Positions 44,351 through 53,535 of a stretch of DNA of 64,000 bases are shown piece after piece. The position numbers were made by a program, and so were the translations under genes. Numbering within the stretch: position 1 is the stretch's first letter; the number at the start of each line of letters is the position of its first letter. The stretch lies in assembly GCF_900129115.1 (NCBI RefSeq), contig NZ_FQUR01000007.1, positions 124,001 through 188,000 on the forward strand, in the 5' to 3' direction. The notes beneath the pieces are model-generated. The model made no database searches, was not told where the DNA came from, and was given only the letters and a program-made list of their open reading frames with translations. This DNA is from Thermoanaerobacter uzonensis DSM 18761 (GTDB lineage Bacteria; Bacillota; Thermoanaerobacteria; Thermoanaerobacterales; Thermoanaerobacteraceae).

Positions 44351-46229
44351 TTTCCCATTCTTCATACATTTCTTCCAATTTGCTTTTAAGGGCGTTGTAT
44401 TCTTTTTGTATTTCTACAATTTCTCCTGTTTTATAAATTTTATCATCACACATTTTTTCTTCTAAATATTTTATTCTTTCTTCAGCTTGATAAATTGAAT
44501 TTTCAAGGCTTTTTAGATATTCTTTTTGCTGCTTTAACTTAAGTTTAGCCAATCTTTCTTTATACCTTTCGTTTTTTATCTGGGTTTTTGTCTTTTTGAT
44601 TGTTTCTTCTTGCTTTTCATTAAGCTGGTTTTTCTTTTCTATATAATAACTGTAATTACCTAAGTATACTTCTACTCCTTGAGGTGTCAAAATCATTACT
44701 TTGGTAGCAATTTTGTCTATAAAATATCTGTCATGGGAGACAAATAATAAAGTTCCAGTGTAATCTAACAAAGCTTCTTCTAATACTTCTTTTGCTTTTA
44801 AATCTAAATGGTTAGTTGGCTCATCCATAAGCAGAAAATTTGCTTTTGAAAGGATGAGCTTTAGCAATGAAAGTCTTGCCTTTTCACCACCACTTAGTGT
44901 AGAGATAGTTTTAAAGACATCTTCTTCTTTAAAAAGAAAAGAAGCTAATAGTGTCCTCACTTCTGTTTGAGTAAGATATGGATTTTCATCCCATATTTCA
45001 TCAATGACTGTTTTTTTAGCATTTAAACTTTTAAATTCTTGCTCGTAATAGCCTATTATTACGTTTGTGCCAAATTTAATTTCTCCTTCAAAATTGTCAA
45101 TTTCCCCCACTAATATTTTTAAAAGCGAGCTTTTACCTATCCCGTTTGGGCCTAAGAGGGCGATTTTTTCTCCTTTTTTTATTTCAAAAGATACATTAGA
45201 AAAAATTTGCTTATCAAAACTTAAGGACAAATTTTTAACTGCTAACACGTCATTTCCGCTTTCCAAATCAAAATCAAAATGCAGGTTGATAGACCTGTTA
45301 TTTATCATTGGCTTTTTTGCTATTTCTATTTTTTCTAAAAGTTTTTGCTTGCTTTCTGCCATCTTTACTGACTTTTCTGTTCTACGGTTTTTTTGAATCT
45401 GTATAATAGATTTTATCCTTTTTATTTCTTTTTGCTGTTCTTCATAGGCTTTTAACTTTGCTTCCATCACTAATTTTTTTCTTTTTAAATATTCTGTGTA
45501 GTTGCCTTCATAAACTGATAGATTAGTGTTTTCTATCTCAAATATCCGAGTTACAATTTTATCTAAGAAATACCTATCATGGGATATAATCAAAATTGTA
45601 CCATTATAAAATTTTAAATATTGCTCTAACCATTCTATTGAGTTTATGTCTAAGTGATTGGTGGGTTCGTCTAATAATAGGACATCTGGACTTAAAAGTA
45701 AAGTTTTTGCCAGCATAAGACGGGTTTTTTGACCACCACTTAAGATTGATACAGGTGTATCGAATTGCGACACATCAAACCCTAATCCATTTAGTACACC
45801 TCTTATTTTACTTTCTACAGAATAACCATCTAATTCCATATATTTGTCTGTTAAAAAGGAATATTCTAAAAAAAGTTTATCCAGTAGATGTGAATCTTTT
45901 GTTTTTGAGATTTTTTCCTCTAGAGATTTAATTTGTTTATCTAATTGGAATATTTCCCCAAAAGCTGTTTTGACTTCCTCATATATACTTTTTTCAGAAG
46001 CAATTACAGTGTTTTGCTGTAGATATCCCATTTTATTTGTAGAAATTGAAATTGTTCCACTGTCAGCTTCGGTAAAACCGGCTAAAAGGTTAAAAAGAGT
46101 GGACTTTCCAGCACCATTTTCGCCAATTACTCCTATTTTGTCACCTTCATTGACTATAAAAGAAATATTTTGTAGAATTATATCGATACCGTAACTTTTT
46201 GTCACATTGCTTACAGTTATGATTGCCAT
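44337..46229 (-). CDS. ABC-F family ATP-binding protein
   Basis: 630 residues with two ATPase domains and no membrane part. Walker A motifs are GENGAGKSTLFNLLAG and GPNGIGKSSLLKILVG; signatures are LSGGQKTRLMLAK and LSGGEKARLSLLK; DEPTNHLD occurs twice. A charged linker (about residues 240-310) and a coiled-coil C terminus resemble the Uup/YdiF type. ABC-F proteins act on the ribosome, in translation or antibiotic protection; nothing here decides which. Confidence 0.93.
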   Translation of the reverse strand: MAIITVSNVTKSYGIDIILQNISFIVNEGDKIGVIGENGAGKSTLFNLLAGFTEADSGTISISTNKMGYLQQNTVIASEKSIYEEVKTAFGEIFQLDKQIKSLEEKISKTKDSHLLDKLFLEYSFLTDKYMELDGYSVESKIRGVLNGLGFDVSQFDTPVSILSGGQKTRLMLAKTLLLSPDVLLLDEPTNHLDINSIEWLEQYLKFYNGTILIISHDRYFLDKIVTRIFEIENTNLSVYEGNYTEYLKRKKLVMEAKLKAYEEQQKEIKRIKSIIQIQKNRRTEKSVKMAESKQKLLEKIEIAKKPMINNRSINLHFDFDLESGNDVLAVKNLSLSFDKQIFSNVSFEIKKGEKIALLGPNGIGKSSLLKILVGEIDNFEGEIKFGTNVIIGYYEQEFKSLNAKKTVIDEIWDENPYLTQTEVRTLLASFLFKEEDVFKTISTLSGGEKARLSLLKLILSKANFLLMDEPTNHLDLKAKEVLEEALLDYTGTLLFVSHDRYFIDKIATKVMILTPQGVEVYLGNYSYYIEKKNQLNEKQEETIKKTKTQIKNERYKERLAKLKLKQQKEYLKSLENSIYQAEERIKYLEEKMCDDKIYKTGEIVEIQKEYNALKSKLEEMYEEWENLSG

Positions 46230-46294
46230 AAATATAACCTCCTGTTCATATTAAATATATCAAAAAAATTTATTTTGTAAAAGTGTAGTAAACT

Positions 46295-46322
46295 ATAACT
46301 TTTTTTTAATATGTGTCGATAA
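46295..46322 (+). promoter_or_regulatory. Possible sigma-28 promoter for motAB
   Basis: GTCGATAA at 46315-46322 is a good sigma-28 -10 like those before flaG and hag. The -35 is poor: TAAC with 16 bases of spacing. A sigma-28 promoter would suit motAB. Confidence 0.4.
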
Positions 46323-46360
46323 AAATTAATGAGTGTATTTCTAAATGGAAGGTGATGGAC

Positions 46361-47176
46361 TTGGATATAGCAACAATAGTGGGTATAGTTCTTGGAGTAG
46401 GCTCTTTGATTTATGCATTTACATTAGAGGGAGGTACTGTTGCTTCTTTAATAGGTGTTTCAGCTGCTTTAATAGTTTTTGGAGGTACTATAGGTGCTAC
46501 TATAACTTCTTATTCCATGGATGACATTAAAAAAGTGCCGAAGCTTTTAGCAAGGGCTTTTAAAAATGAAAAGGATAATTATCTTGATATAATAAAGTAT
46601 TTTACTTATTTGGCCCAAAAAGCCAGAAGTGAAGGTCTTTTAAGTCTTGAATCCGAAATAGAGTCTGAGGAGATAAAGAAATTTGATCCTATTTTAAAAG
46701 AATGCCTAGAATTAGTTGTAGATGGTTCTGATATGGAACTTATTAGAACGACTATGGAGAATAAGATATACGTGGAGGATATGGAAGCTAAAAAAGAAGC
46801 AGGTATTTTTGAGTCTGCGGGGGGCTATGCACCCACAATGGGTATTATAGGAACAGTTATGGGACTTGTTCACGTGTTGAGTAGTTTAAGTGAACCGGAT
46901 AAATTAGGTCCTGCTATAGCGGTAGCATTTATAGCTACACTGTATGGTGTCAGTTCTGCAAACTTGTTGTGGCTTCCCATTGCTCAAAAATTAAAAAATA
47001 GAGCTCATATTAAAAGGACGGAAAGAGAGCTGATATTAGAAGGTAGCCTTTCATTGCAAGCTGGTGAAAATCCAAAGATTTTAGAGAGAAAGTTAATGAC
47101 ATTTATTACTCAATCTAAGGCTAAAAATACACTTCAGAAAGGCAGTGTAGAGTTGAATGAAGAGGTTGGAAGATGA
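46361..47176 (+). CDS. motA: Flagellar motor stator protein MotA
   Basis: Proton- or sodium-channel subunit of the stator. After a TTG start the protein reads MDIATIVGIVLGVGSLIYAF, a MotA start; four membrane segments follow, the last pair around YAPTMGIIGTVMGLVHVLSS and GPAIAVAFIATLYGVSSANL. The TTG is chosen because AAGGTG sits six bases upstream; an ATG six bases earlier is too close to it. 271 residues fits. Overlaps motB by 20 bases. Confidence 0.9.
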   Translation: MDIATIVGIVLGVGSLIYAFTLEGGTVASLIGVSAALIVFGGTIGATITSYSMDDIKKVPKLLARAFKNEKDNYLDIIKYFTYLAQKARSEGLLSLESEIESEEIKKFDPILKECLELVVDGSDMELIRTTMENKIYVEDMEAKKEAGIFESAGGYAPTMGIIGTVMGLVHVLSSLSEPDKLGPAIAVAFIATLYGVSSANLLWLPIAQKLKNRAHIKRTERELILEGSLSLQAGENPKILERKLMTFITQSKAKNTLQKGSVELNEEVGR

Positions 47177-47870
47177 ATCAAAACCAAACCACGAGAGGTG
47201 GTTGCTTACTTATTCTGATATGATTACTTTACTTTTAATATTTTTTATAGTGATGTATACTATAAGTAGTATCAATGCTACAAAATTTGTTCAAATTGCC
47301 AGTTCTTTAAGCAAAACTTTTACAAGGACCGATTATGTAATAGGACAATATACCGGTAAGAGTGTAGTACCTGGGAATCTAGAAAATAAAAGCAACCTTG
47401 GGAAGGTCCAACAACAACTAAATGCCTTCATAAAAGAGAACAATCTTCAAGGTATGGTAACAAGTTATATTGATGAAAGAGGATTGGTAATAAGTTTACA
47501 GGATACTCTTCTATTTGATTTAGGCTCTGCTGATGTACATCCTAATGAAAAAGATGTATTGATGAAAATAGGCAGTATGTTAAAAGACCTTCCAAATCAC
47601 ATTAGAGTGGAAGGCTTTACAGATAACCTTCCTATCCACAACAGTAAATTCGATTCAAACTGGGAACTGTCTGTTATAAGAGCGACTAATGTGGTAAAAA
47701 TACTAGTAAATGAGGTGGGAATTGAACCCCAGAGAATTTCAGCAGTAGGATATGGGGAATACAGGCCTGTTGTTCCAAATGACTCAGAAGAACATAGAAG
47801 ACTTAATAGAAGAGTAGACATTGTCATTATGAATACAGAATATAATAAATGGGAGCCTAAAAGCCAGTAA
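47157..47870 (+). CDS. motB: Flagellar motor stator protein MotB
   Basis: Single-span stator subunit anchored to peptidoglycan. RWLLTYSDMITLLLIFFIVM contains the membrane helix with the ion-binding Asp (YSD), and the OmpA-like domain has RVEGFTDNLPI, NWELSVIRATNVV and RRLNRRVDIVI. 237 residues fits. Translation is coupled to motA. Confidence 0.95.
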   Translation: MKRLEDESKPNHERWLLTYSDMITLLLIFFIVMYTISSINATKFVQIASSLSKTFTRTDYVIGQYTGKSVVPGNLENKSNLGKVQQQLNAFIKENNLQGMVTSYIDERGLVISLQDTLLFDLGSADVHPNEKDVLMKIGSMLKDLPNHIRVEGFTDNLPIHNSKFDSNWELSVIRATNVVKILVNEVGIEPQRISAVGYGEYRPVVPNDSEEHRRLNRRVDIVIMNTEYNKWEPKSQ

Positions 47871-47918
47871 AATTAAAAAATTTTAGTGCTATTACAGAAA
47901 TTTTTTATAATTCCTCAT

Positions 47919-47987
47919 ATTCTACTATGTTTTTGTTACGTTGACAAAAAATTTACAATATTATATAATTCAATTACATAGTAGAAT
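47919..47987 (+). promoter_or_regulatory. rex promoter inside a long inverted repeat
   Basis: TTGACA (941-946), 17 bases, TATAAT (964-969) is a near-perfect sigma-A promoter. The -35 overlaps TTTTTGTTACGTTGACAAAAA, which has 7-bp arms and half-sites like the TTGTTA / TAACAA of Rex operators, although its spacing is shorter than the 18-base consensus. Outside these, ATTCTACTATGT and ACATAGTAGAAT form a perfect 12-bp inverted repeat about 45 bases apart. Rex autoregulation is a reasonable inference. Confidence 0.55.
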
Positions 47988-47999
47988 GAGGTGAGGACA

Positions 48000-48674
48000 G
48001 TGAGCAAAAAGACCATAGTATCAATGGCTGTAATAAGAAGGCTCCCAAGATATCATAGATATCTTGAAGAACTTCTTAAAAACGATGTAAAGCGTATTTC
48101 TTCTAGAGAATTAAGCGAAAAGATGGGAGTTACTGCTTCTCAGATTAGACAAGATTTAAACAACTTTGGCGGTTTTGGACAACAGGGATATGGCTATAAT
48201 GTAGAAGAGCTTTATAATAATTTGACTAAGATTTTAGGCCTTGATAAAACTTATAATACTATCATTATAGGGGCAGGTAACTTAGGACAAGCAATTGCTA
48301 ATTATACCAGGTTTGAGAAATCTGGCTTTAATTTAAAGGGAATTTTTGATATTAATCCTCGTTTATTTGGGCTTAAAATTAGAGATGTTGAAGTAATGGA
48401 CGTAGAAACAGTAGAAGATTTTATAGCCCATAATAAAATCGACATAGGTATTTTGTGTATTCCTAAAGATAGTGCTCAATATACTGCTGACAGACTGGTG
48501 AGAGCGGGGGTTAAGGCGATTTGGAATTTTTCGCCAATAGATTTAAAGGTGCCTGATGACATAATTTTAGAAAATGTTCATTTAAGTGATAGTTTATTTA
48601 CTGTATCATATAGATTAAATGAAGAAGAGCTCTTTAAAAAGTTAAAAGGAGAGACTGCTAAAATAGATGGGTAG
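48000..48674 (+). CDS. rex: Redox-sensing transcriptional repressor Rex
   Basis: Senses the NADH/NAD ratio; NADH releases it from DNA, so fermentative genes are expressed when NADH is high. Winged helix at residues 10-80 (ELSEKMGVTASQIRQDLNNF, GGFGQQGYGYNVEEL) and a Rossmann domain with IIIGAGNLGQAIANYTRFEK. The GTG at 48000 after GAGGTGAGG gives the usual MSKKTIVSMAVIRRLPRYHR start; a GTG nine bases earlier overlaps the ribosome site. It directly precedes the butyryl-CoA operon, a common target. Confidence 0.95.
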   Translation: MSKKTIVSMAVIRRLPRYHRYLEELLKNDVKRISSRELSEKMGVTASQIRQDLNNFGGFGQQGYGYNVEELYNNLTKILGLDKTYNTIIIGAGNLGQAIANYTRFEKSGFNLKGIFDINPRLFGLKIRDVEVMDVETVEDFIAHNKIDIGILCIPKDSAQYTADRLVRAGVKAIWNFSPIDLKVPDDIILENVHLSDSLFTVSYRLNEEELFKKLKGETAKIDG

Positions 48675-48702
48675 TAAATTTTCTATCCATCTATTTTAAT
48701 TT
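48659..48702 (+). terminator. Terminator of rex
   Basis: TAAAATAGATGGGTAG / CTATCCATCTATTTTA, about 16 bp with one wobble, then ATTTT. It ends immediately upstream of the -24 element of the crt promoter. Confidence 0.8.
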
Positions 48703-48718
48703 TGGCATGAATTTTGCT
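48703..48718 (+). promoter_or_regulatory. Sigma-54 promoter of the crt operon
   Basis: TGGCAT-GAATT-TTGCT: the -24 GG and -12 GC are exactly spaced as in TGGCAC-N5-TTGCW. The core TGGCATGAATTTTGC is identical to the one before hbd. No convincing sigma-A promoter is seen in the same gap. Confidence 0.78.
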
Positions 48719-48757
48719 TCTAAATTTTAATGATAAAACAAGGAAGGGGGTTTTTTT

Positions 48758-49540
48758 ATGGAATTTAGAAATATTAAGCTAGAACTAAAGGAAGGTGTTT
48801 GTCTCGTTACTATTGACAGACCTAAATCTTTGAATGCGTTGAATTTAGAAACTCTTAAAGAAATAGACCAGGCTTTAGAAGAAGTTAAGGAAAATGTTGA
48901 GGTGAAAGTAGTAATAATAACAGGAGCAGGGGAAAAAGCTTTTGTAGCGGGAGCGGACATTTCTGAAATGAAGGATATGAATCCCCTTAAAGCAAAAGAA
49001 TTTGCTGAGTTTGGCCAAAAAGCGTTTAGAAAGATTGAACTTATGAAGAAGCCTGTTATTGCTGCTGTTAACGGTTACGCTCTTGGAGGAGGCTGTGAAC
49101 TGGCAATGGCTTGTGACATAAGGATTGCAAGTCATAATGCAAAATTTGGGCAGCCAGAGGTGGGACTTGGCATTATACCGGGATTTGGAGGCACACAAAG
49201 ACTACCTCGAATTGTAGGCATGTCAAAAGCGAAGGAGCTTATTTACACAGGGGATATGATAGATGCTGAAGAAGCTTTAAGAATTGGACTTGTTTCAAAA
49301 GTAGTAGATCAAGAAAAATTATTGGAAGAAGCCCACAACATTGCGAAAAAAATAATGTCAAAAGGGACAATTGCTGTAGGGCTTGCAAAGGAAGCCATAA
49401 ATATGGGGATTAATGTGGATATTGAAGCAGGTATGAGCTATGAATCAAAGGCTTTTGCGCTTTGTTTTGCTACAGAGGACCAAAAAGAAGGTATGGCAGC
49501 TTTTTTAGAAAAAAGAGCTCCTAAATTTGTGGATAAGTGA
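48758..49540 (+). CDS. crt: 3-hydroxybutyryl-CoA dehydratase (crotonase)
   Basis: Crotonase-fold enzyme converting 3-hydroxybutyryl-CoA to crotonyl-CoA. AFVAGADISEMKDMNPL and NGYALGGGCELAMACDIRIA form the oxyanion hole, and FGQPEVGLGIIPGFGGTQRL carries the catalytic Glu pair region. 260 residues. First gene of crt-bcd-etfB-etfA-hbd-thl, behind a sigma-54 promoter. GGAAGGGGG is the ribosome site. A small AAAGGGT / ACCCTTT hairpin (49553-49573) separates it from bcd. Confidence 0.95.
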   Translation: MEFRNIKLELKEGVCLVTIDRPKSLNALNLETLKEIDQALEEVKENVEVKVVIITGAGEKAFVAGADISEMKDMNPLKAKEFAEFGQKAFRKIELMKKPVIAAVNGYALGGGCELAMACDIRIASHNAKFGQPEVGLGIIPGFGGTQRLPRIVGMSKAKELIYTGDMIDAEEALRIGLVSKVVDQEKLLEEAHNIAKKIMSKGTIAVGLAKEAINMGINVDIEAGMSYESKAFALCFATEDQKEGMAAFLEKRAPKFVDK

Positions 49541-49616
49541 TATGTGGTGATAAAGGGTGATAACCCTTTATCTGTAATCTTTAGTGTTAAAAAAATATCA
49601 AAAAGGAGGAGTTTTA

Positions 49617-50759
49617 ATGGATTTTTCATTGACAAAAGAACAACAAATGGTAAGGAAAATAGTAAGAGAATTTGCTGAAAAAGAGATTGCACCTAAAGCA
49701 AAGGAAATTGATTTAACGGGTGAATTTCCGTGGGATAATGTCAAAAAAATGGCGAAAGCTGATATGATGGGAATTCCATATCCAAAAGAATATGGAGGAG
49801 CAGGAGGAGATTATATAAGTTATATTATTGCAGTGGAAGAGATATCACGCGCTTGTGCGTCTACAGGCGTTATATTGTCTGCTCATACATCATTGGCGTG
49901 TTTTCCTATTTTCCAGTGGGGAACAAAAGAACAGAAAGAGAAATACTTAATACCATTGGCAAAAGGAGAAAAGTTAGGGGCTTTTGCGCTTACAGAGCCT
50001 AATGCTGGAACTGATGCAGCAGCTCAGCAAACTACAGCAGTATTAGAAGGAGATCATTACATTTTAAACGGCTCTAAGATTTTTATAACCAACGGCGGAA
50101 AGGCAGATGTATATATAGTTTTTGCTATGACCGATAAATCTAAAGGTACGAAAGGAATAAGTGCTTTTATTGTTGAAAAAGATTTTCCTGGTTTTTATAT
50201 AGGAAAAGTGGAAGAAAAAATGGGTATAAGAGGCTCGAGGGCAGCAGAATTAGTATTTGAAGACTGTGTAGTACCTAAAGAAAACCTTATTGGTAAAGAA
50301 GGAGAAGGGTTTAAGATAGCAATGGCGACTTTGGACGGCGGAAGAATAGGTATTGGCGCTCAAGCCTTAGGCATAGCTCAGGCAGCGTTAGACGAGGTCA
50401 CAAAATATGTAAAAGAGAGGCAGCAATTCGGAAGGCCTATAGGGAAATTTCAGGGCTTACAGTGGTATATTGCTGAAATGGCTACAAAAGTAAGTGCAGC
50501 TAGACATCTTGTTTACTACGCTGCATGGAGAAAGCAAAACAATTTAAGTTATACGATGGAAGCTGCTATGGCAAAGCTTTTTGCTTCTGAGACAGCCATG
50601 GAAGTTACTACAAAGGCAGTACAAATTTTTGGTGGGTATGGTTATACAAAAGATTATCCAGTTGAGAGATTAATGAGAGATGCAAAGATAACAGAAATAT
50701 ATGAAGGTACTTCAGAAGTTCAAAAGATGGTCATAGCTTCGAATTTATTAAAGATGTAA
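49617..50759 (+). CDS. bcd: Butyryl-CoA dehydrogenase (acyl-CoA dehydrogenase)
   Basis: FAD enzyme reducing crotonyl-CoA to butyryl-CoA; with EtfAB in clostridia it bifurcates electrons from NADH to ferredoxin. FALTEPNAGTDAAAQQTTA and FGGYGYTKDYPVERLMRDAK are conserved, and the catalytic Glu is in TEIYEGTSEVQKMV. 380 residues. The ATG at 49617 with AAAGGAGGAG is used; a longer frame upstream lacks a ribosome site. Confidence 0.94.
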   Translation: MDFSLTKEQQMVRKIVREFAEKEIAPKAKEIDLTGEFPWDNVKKMAKADMMGIPYPKEYGGAGGDYISYIIAVEEISRACASTGVILSAHTSLACFPIFQWGTKEQKEKYLIPLAKGEKLGAFALTEPNAGTDAAAQQTTAVLEGDHYILNGSKIFITNGGKADVYIVFAMTDKSKGTKGISAFIVEKDFPGFYIGKVEEKMGIRGSRAAELVFEDCVVPKENLIGKEGEGFKIAMATLDGGRIGIGAQALGIAQAALDEVTKYVKERQQFGRPIGKFQGLQWYIAEMATKVSAARHLVYYAAWRKQNNLSYTMEAAMAKLFASETAMEVTTKAVQIFGGYGYTKDYPVERLMRDAKITEIYEGTSEVQKMVIASNLLKM

Positions 50760-50771
50760 GGAGGAATTGCC

Positions 50772-51554
50772 ATGAATATACTTGTGTTTATAAAACAAGT
50801 GCCTGATACTAACGAGGTCAAGATAGATCCAGTTACAAAAACCCTTATAAGAGAAGGAGTACCAAGTATAATAAATCCGGATGATAAAAATGCTTTAGAA
50901 GAAGCTATAAGAATTAAAGAAGAATATGGAGCAAAAGTTATTGTCATAACAATGGGACCTCCACAGGCTGAAACTGCGTTAAGAGAGGCGCTTGCGATGG
51001 GAGCTGATGAAGCATATCTTTTGACTGACAGAGTATTTGCGGGTGCTGATACTTATGCAACTGCCAAAACTTTGGCAAATATGGCTGAAAAATTTGACTA
51101 TGACATAATATTCTGTGGTAGACAAGCTATAGATGGTGATACTGCGCAGGTAGGTCCCCAATTAGCTGAACAGCTTAATATTCCTCAAGTGACATATGTT
51201 AAAGAAGTAAAAATTGAAGATAATACCCTTATCGTAAAAAGGGCACTTGAAGACGGATACGAAGTTATAAAAGTCAAAATGCCTGTGCTTTTAACGGCGA
51301 TTAAAGAGCTTAATACTCCAAGGTATCCTTCTATAAAGGGAATATTTGAAGCGTATAGCGAAAAAGAAGTTAAAATTGTGACTGCTGCAGACTTAGGAGT
51401 AGATCCTCAAGAAGTTGGACTTAAAGGGTCTCCTACAAAAGTTATTTCCACAACTACTCCAGAAACACAAAGGGCAGGAGAAATTTTTACAGGCAATGTA
51501 AAGGAATGTGTGCAAAACCTTGTCCAAAGATTAGTTGAAAAGCATGTTATATGA
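50772..51554 (+). CDS. etfB: Electron transfer flavoprotein beta subunit
   Basis: 260-residue partner of EtfA and Bcd. MNILVFIKQVPDTNEVKIDP, NPDDKNALEEAIRIKEEYGA and RQAIDGDTAQVGPQLAEQLN are family segments. Twelve bases after bcd and fifteen before etfA, implying one complex. Whether it bifurcates depends on NADH-site residues that cannot be judged by eye. Confidence 0.95.
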   Translation: MNILVFIKQVPDTNEVKIDPVTKTLIREGVPSIINPDDKNALEEAIRIKEEYGAKVIVITMGPPQAETALREALAMGADEAYLLTDRVFAGADTYATAKTLANMAEKFDYDIIFCGRQAIDGDTAQVGPQLAEQLNIPQVTYVKEVKIEDNTLIVKRALEDGYEVIKVKMPVLLTAIKELNTPRYPSIKGIFEAYSEKEVKIVTAADLGVDPQEVGLKGSPTKVISTTTPETQRAGEIFTGNVKECVQNLVQRLVEKHVI

Positions 51555-51569
51555 AGGAGGCAGGAAAAA

Positions 51570-52577
51570 ATGAATGAATACAAAGATATATGGGTGTTCG
51601 CCGAGCAAAGAGAGCAAAGATTAATGAATGTATCTTTAGAGATATTGGGAGAAGCGAGAAAACTTGCTGATAAAAAAGGTGTAAAAGTTTGTGCAGTGTT
51701 AGTTGGATATGGTGTAAAAGGACTGGCCGAGGAATTAATCAAATATGGTGCTGATGTAGTGTACGTAATAGATAATCCCCTTCTTAAAAACTATACGACA
51801 GAAGGCTATGCAAAAGTCATTGCAGACCTTACAAATGAGCTAAATCCAGAAGTGATTTTGTATGGAGCCACATATATAGGAAGAGACCTTGCACCAAGAA
51901 TTGCTTCACGATTGCACACTGGCCTTACAGCAGACTGTACGGGACTTGATATAGATGAAAATGGATTGCTTTTACAAATACGTCCTGCTTTTGGAGGCAA
52001 TCTCATTGCCACAATAATATGTCCAGAAAGAAGGCCTCAGATGGCGACTGTGAGGCCTGGAGTTATGAAAAAAGCTCCAAAAGACGAAAAGCGCGAAGGG
52101 AAAATCATAGAAATACAGGCAAATATTAAAGAGAGTGACATAAGGACACAAATCGTTGATATTATAAAAGAAGCAAAAAGTAAAGTAAATATAGAAGAGG
52201 CAGATATTATTGTTTCTGGAGGAAGGGGGGTAGGAGGAGCAGAAGGATTTAAGCTAATTCAGCAATTAGCCGATGTTTTAGGAGGAGTGGTAGGAGCTTC
52301 TCGTGCTGCAGTTGATGCAGGATGGATTTCACAAGACCATCAAGTAGGTCAGACGGGTAAAACCGTAAGGCCAAAACTTTATATAGCTTGTGGCATAAGT
52401 GGTGCGATACAGCATATTGCAGGCATGGGGAGTGCAAAAACGATAGTTGCTATAAACAAAAATCCTGATGCACCTATTTTTAAAGTAGCTGATTATGGAA
52501 TAGTTGGAGATTTATTTAAAGTAGTACCGGCATTGATAGAGGAGATAAAGAGAGTTAAAAATAGCGAAATGGCATGA
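51570..52577 (+). CDS. etfA: Electron transfer flavoprotein alpha subunit
   Basis: 335 residues. The C-terminal FAD-binding domain has SGGRGVGGAEGFKLIQQLAD, GASRAAVDAGWISQDHQVGQ and GQTGKTVRPKLYIACGISGA. The last codons (ATG GCA TGA) form the -24 element of the next promoter, so the end of this gene and the hbd promoter share sequence. Confidence 0.95.
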   Translation: MNEYKDIWVFAEQREQRLMNVSLEILGEARKLADKKGVKVCAVLVGYGVKGLAEELIKYGADVVYVIDNPLLKNYTTEGYAKVIADLTNELNPEVILYGATYIGRDLAPRIASRLHTGLTADCTGLDIDENGLLLQIRPAFGGNLIATIICPERRPQMATVRPGVMKKAPKDEKREGKIIEIQANIKESDIRTQIVDIIKEAKSKVNIEEADIIVSGGRGVGGAEGFKLIQQLADVLGGVVGASRAAVDAGWISQDHQVGQTGKTVRPKLYIACGISGAIQHIAGMGSAKTIVAINKNPDAPIFKVADYGIVGDLFKVVPALIEEIKRVKNSEMA

Positions 52578-52585
52578 ATTTTGCA
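52570..52585 (+). promoter_or_regulatory. Internal sigma-54 promoter before hbd
   Basis: TGGCAT-GAATT-TTGCA, correct -24/-12 spacing, with the -24 inside the etfA stop region. It would let hbd-thl be raised separately from crt-bcd-etf. Confidence 0.72.
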
Positions 52586-52594
52586 TATATAAAA

Positions 52595-52630
52595 AAGAGG
52601 GCGGCTGACCTTTTGGCAGCTGACCCTCTT
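52595..52630 (+). terminator. Hairpin at the start of the hbd transcript
   Basis: AAGAGGG / CCCTCTT with inner GCTG / CAGC. It has no T run, so it is a poor terminator. A start point about 12 bases after the sigma-54 -12 would place it at the 5' end of the hbd mRNA, where it could stabilise the transcript or attenuate read-through from etfA. Confidence 0.6.
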
Positions 52631-52659
52631 ATAAATAAGTTTAGAAGGGGTGTTTTTAA

Positions 52660-53505
52660 ATGCAAAAAATATTTGTAGTCGGTGCAGGTACAATGGGTTC
52701 GGGAATAGCCCAGGTATTTGCAGAAAGTGGTTTTGATGTCATAATAAGAGATGTAGATATCAAGTTTGTAGAAAGAGGTTTAGGAATAATTGAAAACAAT
52801 CTCAAAAGAAGTGTTGAAAAAGGCAAGATTACAGAAGAAGAAAAAAATAAAATTCTAGGAAAAATAAAAGGCACTGTTGATATCAATGAGGCGAAAGATG
52901 CTGACTTTGTTATTGAAGCAGCTATAGAAAACATGGAGATTAAAAAGCAAATTTTTAAAGAGCTTGATAACGTATGCAAAGGAGGTACAATACTTGCAAC
53001 AAACACTTCTTCTCTTTCAATAACAGAAATAGCAAGTAGTACTAAAAGGCCTGAAAAAGTTATCGGAATGCACTTTTTTAACCCTGTGCCTGTCATGAAA
53101 TTAGTGGAAGTGATAAAAGGCATGAAGACTTCTGAAGAGACTTTTAATACAGTAAAAGAGCTGGCGCAGAAACTGGGTAAAACTCCTGTTGAAGTAAATG
53201 AAGCTCCTGGCTTTGTGGTAAACAGAATTTTAATTCCCATGATAAATGAAGCTATAGGGGTTTTAGCTGATGGAGTAGCTTCTGCATCTGACATAGATGA
53301 AGCGATGAAATTAGGAGCAAACCATCCCATAGGACCTCTTGCTCTTTCTGACCTTATAGGCAATGACGTAGTTCTTGCGATAATGGAGGTATTATATCAA
53401 GAGTTTGGAGACTCAAAATACAGGCCTCACCCACTTTTAAAGAAAATGGTTAGAGCAGGACTTTTGGGAAGAAAAACAGGGAAAGGATTTTTTGAATATA
53501 AGTAA
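52660..53505 (+). CDS. hbd: 3-hydroxybutyryl-CoA dehydrogenase
   Basis: NAD(P)-dependent reduction of acetoacetyl-CoA to 3-hydroxybutyryl-CoA. Rossmann motif [20 protein letters not shown], catalytic His in [19 protein letters not shown], and C-terminal [20 protein letters not shown]. 281 residues, full length. AGAAGGGG is the ribosome site. Confidence 0.96.
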   Translation: MQKIFVVGAGTMGSGIAQVFAESGFDVIIRDVDIKFVERGLGIIENNLKRSVEKGKITEEEKNKILGKIKGTVDINEAKDADFVIEAAIENMEIKKQIFKELDNVCKGGTILATNTSSLSITEIASSTKRPEKVIGMHFFNPVPVMKLVEVIKGMKTSEETFNTVKELAQKLGKTPVEVNEAPGFVVNRILIPMINEAIGVLADGVASASDIDEAMKLGANHPIGPLALSDLIGNDVVLAIMEVLYQEFGDSKYRPHPLLKKMVRAGLLGRKTGKGFFEYK

Positions 53506-53535
53506 AATTAAAAAAATTACTTGAGGAGGATTTAT

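Noticed and set aside
48675-48757. Rex operator before crt
   Set aside because: No TTGTTAA-N4-TTAACAA-like palindrome occurs in this gap; control by the neighbouring rex product cannot be supported from sequence here.
52656-53363. 235-codon open frame on the minus strand over hbd
   Set aside because: It is a shadow of hbd, whose motifs and ribosome site are clear; the antisense product is low-complexity Ser/Phe/Ile-rich.
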